This document shows positions 60,215 to 64,000 of a DNA stretch of 64,000 nucleotides, piece by piece. This stretch comes from Collinsella aerofaciens. Its GTDB lineage: Bacteria; Actinomycetota; Coriobacteriia; Coriobacteriales; Coriobacteriaceae. The position numbers and the translations under genes are program-made. The notes under the pieces were generated by a model. The model ran no database searches. It saw only the letters and a program-made list of their open reading frames with translations, and was not told the DNA's origin. Within the stretch, counting starts at the first letter, position 1. Each line of letters starts with the position of its first letter. The stretch is taken from the NCBI RefSeq assembly GCF_015548375.1, contig NZ_JADMWW010000004.1, positions 1 through 64,000 on the forward strand, written 5' to 3'.

Positions 60215-60757
60215 TTACTTGTCGTCGTTGAGATTTTGCTTGATGTCGTCCGCGGCATCGGCGGCGTGATTCATAAGGTTGTTGATGCTGCCGGGCACGT
60301 CGCCGTCGCTATCGATGCGGTAGCGCATGCCAAAGAACAGGCCAATCAGCATCAGCCAAATCGTAGCGCCCCAGGCAAACAGCGCGACGATGGGGATCAG
60401 GATGGGAATGTTGAGGATGATCGCGTCGCGGCGCGTGGCGATAAACTTGGTGTCCAGGCTCAGGCGGAAGAGCTTTTTGAGGTACTCCCACACGCTGTCC
60501 ATCTTCTTGGAGAAGTCGGTCTTTTCGCTCGACTTTTCGTAGGCGGCCTGCGCGGCGACCATCTCGGCTGAGGGCTCATCGACTGGCGCGGACTCGGTGG
60601 CGGCGTGCGCCGACGTGGTCTGGGTCTTGCCCTGCGACTCGAGCCAAATGATGGCATCCAAGACGTTGCCGTCGGCGGCGTCGAGCGCGGCCTTGGCATC
60701 GGTGTAGCTCACGTTGCACTTGGTGCGGATGGTTTCAACTTTTTCGAGGTCGTCCAT
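60215..60757 (-). CDS. DUF4342-domain protein with UBA-like N-terminus
   Basis: 180 residues. The N-terminus (about 1-45, VETIRTKCNVSYTDAKAALD, GNVLDAIIWLESQG) looks like the UBA-type fold of nascent-chain and EF-Ts proteins. A linker follows, then an amphipathic helix and one or two membrane segments (about 120-150, IILNIPILIPIVALFAWGAT), and an Asp/Asn-rich tail. DUF4342 has no known function. It lies 18 bases before the response regulator gene on the same strand and could be part of the same envelope-sensing operon. Confidence 0.82.
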   Translation of the reverse strand: MDDLEKVETIRTKCNVSYTDAKAALDAADGNVLDAIIWLESQGKTQTTSAHAATESAPVDEPSAEMVAAQAAYEKSSEKTDFSKKMDSVWEYLKKLFRLSLDTKFIATRRDAIILNIPILIPIVALFAWGATIWLMLIGLFFGMRYRIDSDGDVPGSINNLMNHAADAADDIKQNLNDDK

Positions 60758-60967
60758 GACCTGTTCCTTTCGTTCGATGGGCGCGACGCCGGGCGATCTG
60801 CCCGGGCGCGAGCGTTGCGTTCGGCGGCCTGCGTGACGCCGCCCCGCCCTTGGTCGAACTCTATAGTGCAGGTTATAGATTAAGCGATTCTTGAGCCAAG
60901 ATTAATGTTGGATGAGTTTTTGCGCGGCGGTGGGGAAGGGGGAGGTGTCTTTCTGGATAGCTAGCAG

Positions 60968-61151
60968 CGAGGTCTAATACTTTTCCCGAGAAGTGAACGA
61001 GCTAAAACGGACCCCCGAAGCATCGACACTTTAAAGGTGCCGTTTCCCGCGGTTTCAATGCTGAAATCCCACGATTTTGCCGCCGAAAAATGCGGCTGTT
61101 TCAGGGGTCCAAAAACAGCCGTTCACTTCTCGGGAAAAGTATTAGACCTCG
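60968..61151. repeat. 184-base element with perfect 32-bp terminal inverted repeats
   Basis: The ends (60968-60999 and 61120-61151, including GGTCTAATACTTTTCCCGAG and its complement) pair without mismatch. The 120-base interior has shorter pairs such as GGACCCC/GGGGTCC and CACTTTAAAGGTG. No reading frame of note and no target duplication were seen. It fills a third of the 554-base divergent gap between the DUF4342 gene and the small membrane protein gene. Confidence 0.78.
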
Positions 61152-61311
61152 ACAGCGGGGGATGGGGTGCCGGTGCAAAACGGCGTCAAGGGTTGGTCGA
61201 GCAGGCGGTTTCTCCATTGATGTCTGCACGGCATGTGACACTTACTCTGCCGCTTCGTTCTGCCACGGCGGCATGCATCTGAACAACGACCCTCTAAGGA
61301 GTTCGATATCG

Positions 61312-61551
61312 ATGGGTGACAACGCAAAGCATCTCGCAAAGAAGTGCGTTAAGGACGCAGGACCGTGCCTTGCGCTGTGCGTAGCCGGCGCAGCGGTCGC
61401 GCTGCTGGCTGTTCTGGGGCCGTTCGACGTGCTCCGAAGTGCCAGCTCTCTGCACATTTGCATGGCCCTTGCCGGTGCCATGATGACCGGCGGTGTGCTA
61501 GATTTGATTTTTTGGGTGCTCGACCCGTTTGGATGGAAGAACGAGGGGTAA
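61312..61551 (+). CDS. Small membrane protein, 79 aa
   Basis: Two membrane segments (about 20-38, LALCVAGAAVALLAVLG, and 46-68, LHICMALAGAMMTGGVLDLIF) with a basic N-terminus (NAKHLAKKCVKD). AAGGAG lies 12 bases before the ATG, which is rather far. No family recognised. It lies 85 bases before a phosphoesterase gene on the same strand. Confidence 0.6.
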   Translation: MGDNAKHLAKKCVKDAGPCLALCVAGAAVALLAVLGPFDVLRSASSLHICMALAGAMMTGGVLDLIFWVLDPFGWKNEG

Positions 61552-61636
61552 GCCCTAAGGGATGGAAGGACTGGAACGGTTGGCTTAGTGATCGTGCAGA
61601 ATGTGGGCTAGCGACTTACAGGGAAGTGGTGATCCG

Positions 61637-62362
61637 GTGACAGTCTATGTGACGGGCGATATTCACGGCGGCGTCGACATGCAAAAGCTGCGCGATTGGG
61701 AGCTTGGGGATAGCCTGACGAGCGACGACTATCTGATTGTCGCGGGCGACTTTGGCTTTCCGTGGGATTTCTCTGCCGAGGAATGCGCCGATATCGCTTG
61801 GCTGGAGTCGCGCCCCTATACGTTGCTGTTCGTCGACGGCAACCACGAACGTTTCGATCACTGGGCGGAGCGTCCCATGGAACTGTGGCACGGCGGTCTG
61901 ACGCAGCGCCTGTCGGATACCTCTCCCATACGGCGCCTGACGCGTGGCGAGGTTTTTGAGCTCGACGGCTCAACGATCTTTACCACGGGCGGCGCCACGA
62001 GCGTGGATAAGGAATACCGCATTCCGTATTCCAGCTGGTGGCCGCAGGAGCTGCCGGACGAGCGCAACTTTGAGGAAGCGCGGGCAAAGCTCGAGAGCAT
62101 GGGCTGGAAGGTCGACTACGTGATCACCCACACCTGCTCTACGCGCATGCTTTCGCCCACGCTTTATCCGGCACCCGGCTGGAATTGTCCCGGCGTTGAC
62201 CGACTCACGGCATTTTTCGATGAGCTGGAAGACCGCTTGGATTACAAGCGCTGGTATTACGGGCATTTCCATCGGGATGCTAACCCGGCCGAGCGCCATA
62301 CCGTGCTCTACGACTGCATCGTTCGCCTGGGCGACGAACTCCAACCCTGGGACGTTGCGTAG
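61637..62362 (+). CDS. Calcineurin-like metallophosphoesterase
   Basis: 241 residues. Metal motifs in order: VYVTGDIHGGVD, DYLIVAGDFGFPW, LFVDGNHERFDHW, VITHTC and YYGHFHRD. It is predicted to be a cytoplasmic phosphatase or phosphodiesterase; the substrate cannot be told. GTG 61637 begins right at the fold, while upstream in-frame starts lack support. It converges on gluQ with only 15 bases between the stops and no terminator. Confidence 0.88.
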   Translation: MTVYVTGDIHGGVDMQKLRDWELGDSLTSDDYLIVAGDFGFPWDFSAEECADIAWLESRPYTLLFVDGNHERFDHWAERPMELWHGGLTQRLSDTSPIRRLTRGEVFELDGSTIFTTGGATSVDKEYRIPYSSWWPQELPDERNFEEARAKLESMGWKVDYVITHTCSTRMLSPTLYPAPGWNCPGVDRLTAFFDELEDRLDYKRWYYGHFHRDANPAERHTVLYDCIVRLGDELQPWDVA

Positions 62363-62377
62363 GGGCGGGGTGGCTGG

Positions 62378-63397
62378 CTACTCGACCGTTACAGTGATGT
62401 TCTCCCGATGCGCACGGATAACATCCCAGCTAAAGTGCTCGACCAGCTGCTCGGCAGAACGCGGCGTGGTGTCCGGTGCGATGCCCGTTTGCCCGGCGAG
62501 CCAGCCCAGCAGTGCCTCGGGTGTGCCAAAGCGGGTACGGAGCTCGCCCAGGTCTAGGTCGCGGTCGCGCTTGGAAAGGCGGCGGCCGTCCGGTGACATG
62601 AGCAGCGGAATATGTGCGTAGTGCGGTGTGGGCAGTCCCAGCAGATGCTGCAGGTAGATCTGGCGCGGCGTGGAGCCCAGCAGGTCGCATCCGCGCACGA
62701 CCTCGGTGACGCCCATGGCAGCGTCGTCGACTACCACGGCTAGCTGGTAGGCAAAAACGCCGTCGCTGCGGCGCACCAAAAAGTCGCCGCACTCGGTGGC
62801 GAGTGCCTCGCATTGGGCTCCGTACGTGCGGTCAACGAATTCGATCACGTCGTCTGCGAGGTCGTCGACGGTGGGCACGCGCAGGCGTGTGGCCGGGGCG
62901 CGCAGGGCGCTGCGGCGGGCAACCTCCTCGGCAGAAAGGCCTCGGCAGGCGCCGCGGTAGATGGGCGTGCCGTCGCTGGTGTGCGGCGCGCTCGCGGCGT
63001 GGAGCTCGGCGCGCGTGCAAAAGCAGGGATAGGTGAGGCCGGCGTCTTGTAGCCGGTGCAGGGCGTCCTCGTACAAGTCCAGGCGATCGTGCTGGTAGTA
63101 GGGGCCTTCGTCCCACTCAAGCCCCAGCCAAGCTAGGTCGTCAATCAATTGGGCGGCAAGTTCCGGGCGCTTGCAGCGATCGTCCAGGTCCTCGATGCGC
63201 AATACGATGCTGCCGCCCTGGCTGCGGGCCGAAAGCCACGCACACAGGCAACTGAACACGTTGCCCAGGTGCATGCGGCCCGAGGGCGACGGGGCAAAGC
63301 GGCCCACGACGGGCGCGAGGGCGGGGGCGAGCTTGCTGTTGGACGCCGTCGACGTGGCCACGGCGTGTGTTGCTATGTTGCATGCGTTGATATCCAT
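62378..63397 (-). CDS. gluQ: Glutamyl-Q tRNA(Asp) synthetase
   Basis: Activates glutamate and attaches it to queuosine in the anticodon of tRNA-Asp. A class I synthetase core without the anticodon-binding domain: the HIGH-like motif is GRFAPSPSGRMHLGN, the KMSKS-like motif is GRRLSKRDRDLDL, and the zinc knuckle is CFCTRAE with YRGACRG. RIEDLDDRCKRP is the usual post-HIGH block. 339 aa from ATG 63397, longer than usual owing to about 30 N-terminal residues. A TATACT box 7 bases before the ATG and the lack of a ribosome site suggest a leaderless mRNA. Confidence 0.88.
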   Translation of the reverse strand: MDINACNIATHAVATSTASNSKLAPALAPVVGRFAPSPSGRMHLGNVFSCLCAWLSARSQGGSIVLRIEDLDDRCKRPELAAQLIDDLAWLGLEWDEGPYYQHDRLDLYEDALHRLQDAGLTYPCFCTRAELHAASAPHTSDGTPIYRGACRGLSAEEVARRSALRAPATRLRVPTVDDLADDVIEFVDRTYGAQCEALATECGDFLVRRSDGVFAYQLAVVVDDAAMGVTEVVRGCDLLGSTPRQIYLQHLLGLPTPHYAHIPLLMSPDGRRLSKRDRDLDLGELRTRFGTPEALLGWLAGQTGIAPDTTPRSAEQLVEHFSWDVIRAHRENITVTVE

Positions 63398-63404
63398 GCG
63401 GACG

Positions 63405-63410
63405 AGTATA
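63405..63410 (-). promoter_or_regulatory. gluQ -10 box directly before the start codon
   Basis: TATACT on the - strand ends 7 bases before the ATG, so transcription would begin at or next to the A of the start codon. No clear -35 box is present. Confidence 0.5.
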
Positions 63411-63540
63411 GCGCGGGGTGAGGTGGGGGGCGTCGTCGATGCTCGCGAGTTGCCGAGGCTGCGTGTTGTGCGCGGCGGGCACCGACTCAACACCTCGATT
63501 ACCGCCCCAAGCTCAGCCCCTTCAACCCCTCAAACGACAG

Positions 63541-63574
63541 AAACCCCGGCAGCTCTTCGCAACTGCCGGGGTTT
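63541..63574. terminator. Hairpin in the 3' gap of the window
   Basis: AAACCCCGGCAG pairs perfectly with CTGCCGGGGTTT. A second imperfect hairpin AAGGGGCA/TGCCCCTT lies at 63613-63652. The rest of the gap 63411-63911 shows no convincing gene. Confidence 0.55.
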
Positions 63575-63911
63575 CCGCGGAAAAGGGGGACATGATCCTC
63601 AAGCGAACGGCAAAGGGGCAAACCGTTTTCGCTCAACTGCTTTATGCCCCTTGCTCGCGGACTCAATCAGTGCGCGTCGCGGCAACACAAAGCCGCTACA
63701 CCTGTGACGGAGCTATGAAGTGGTATCTATTGCCGGAGCGGGCTATGCCAAGGAGTGTCCCAGATTGCCGGCAGATAAGGAACGTCCCCATGTGCCGGCC
63801 GCGGGCGTGACTTTCGTCCCGTTTGATACTCCGCTGGCCTAGATGTTCGTCATGTGCGCCCGTAAACGTGGGACAATGGCGTTGCTGGTATCACAGACAA
63901 AGGATGTGCCT

Positions 63912-64000
63912 ATGAACGCCCCCGTTGCCAAAACCTGTCGGCAGCGCCGCCTGTTTGCGCGATTTGCTTCCGTCTGCGCACTCGTCGCGCTTGCATTGCT
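63912..64000 (+). CDS. N-terminus of an exported protein, cut by the window edge
   Basis: Only 29 codons are present. They start MNAPVAKTCRQRRLFARFAS and continue into a hydrophobic run (VCALVALAL), which is a signal peptide or first membrane segment. AAAGGA lies 8 bases before the ATG. The family cannot be judged. Confidence 0.6.
   Translation, partial: MNAPVAKTCRQRRLFARFASVCALVALAL

Noticed and set aside
63418-63810. A 130-codon frame in the gap after gluQ
   Set aside because: It crosses two hairpins, has no ribosome site and no recognisable domain. It also includes the direct repeats GGAGTGTCCC and GGAACGTCCC.

Overview
The window is about 60% GC and looks like chromosomal DNA of a Collinsella-type member of the Coriobacteriia (Actinomycetota). 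This is inferred from gene content and style: dense short-spaced operons, Tat-type RRxFL signal peptides, a TsaB-RimI-TsaD fusion, a HisZ-HisG fusion, PTS and ABC sugar uptake beside MalQ and glycogen phosphorylase, and a PHP-type histidinol phosphatase. No phage, transposase, integrase or CRISPR array was seen. The assignment rests on reading the sequence, not on a database search.

Layout. 1-57 is the 3' end of a 5S rRNA gene followed by a strong terminator. 237-7060 is a compact + strand housekeeping operon: acpS, nicotinamide-nucleotide repair (epimerase/dehydratase fusion), alr, family 4 uracil-DNA glycosylase, tsaE and the trifunctional tsaB-rimI-tsaD. 7581-9740 is cstA, preceded by a leader that encodes a short Ile/Val-rich peptide and then an intrinsic terminator, which suggests attenuation control. 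9925-12099 encodes a protein with a JetD-like Toprim C-terminus and a long charged linker. tRNA-Gln, a peptidoglycan-binding protein and a polyprenyl synthase follow on the - strand.

14792-28422 is a carbohydrate region: an EIICB-HAD fusion with a divergent TreR-like GntR regulator, a sugar ABC operon (binding protein, two permeases, ATPase), and malQ-glgP plus galE on the - strand. A palindrome close to TTGTTTAAACAA recurs at these promoters and suggests one regulon. 28689-35860 holds a secreted CHAP/NlpC-like hydrolase, murB, a LacI regulator, an unknown small protein, two overlapping GntR regulators and a FrlB-like SIS protein. 36300-40888 is an exported heptad-repeat protein with an MMPL transporter.

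41284-49390 is a full histidine operon (hisZG-D-C-B-H-A-F-I-E). The missing histinol-phosphate phosphatase step is supplied by a convergent PHP gene. 50754-56173 carries an orphan LarC C-terminal domain, yfcE, mazG, eno, a DivIC-like protein and a Ppx/GppA protein. 56495-64000 carries tRNA-Leu, a TPR-like protein, an orphan EIIB with a VOC protein, a DUF4342/response regulator/histidine kinase operon, small membrane and phosphoesterase genes, gluQ, and the start of a secreted protein at the edge.

The most unusual layer is between the genes. At least six families of palindromic elements lie in intergenic gaps, most often where two genes converge. Several are of fixed length (48, 55, 69 nt). 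One family of about 131-136 nt keeps an asymmetric core while its inner and outer stems change with compensation. Another begins and ends with a mimic of a tRNA T-arm and lies just past the 3' ends of both tRNA genes.
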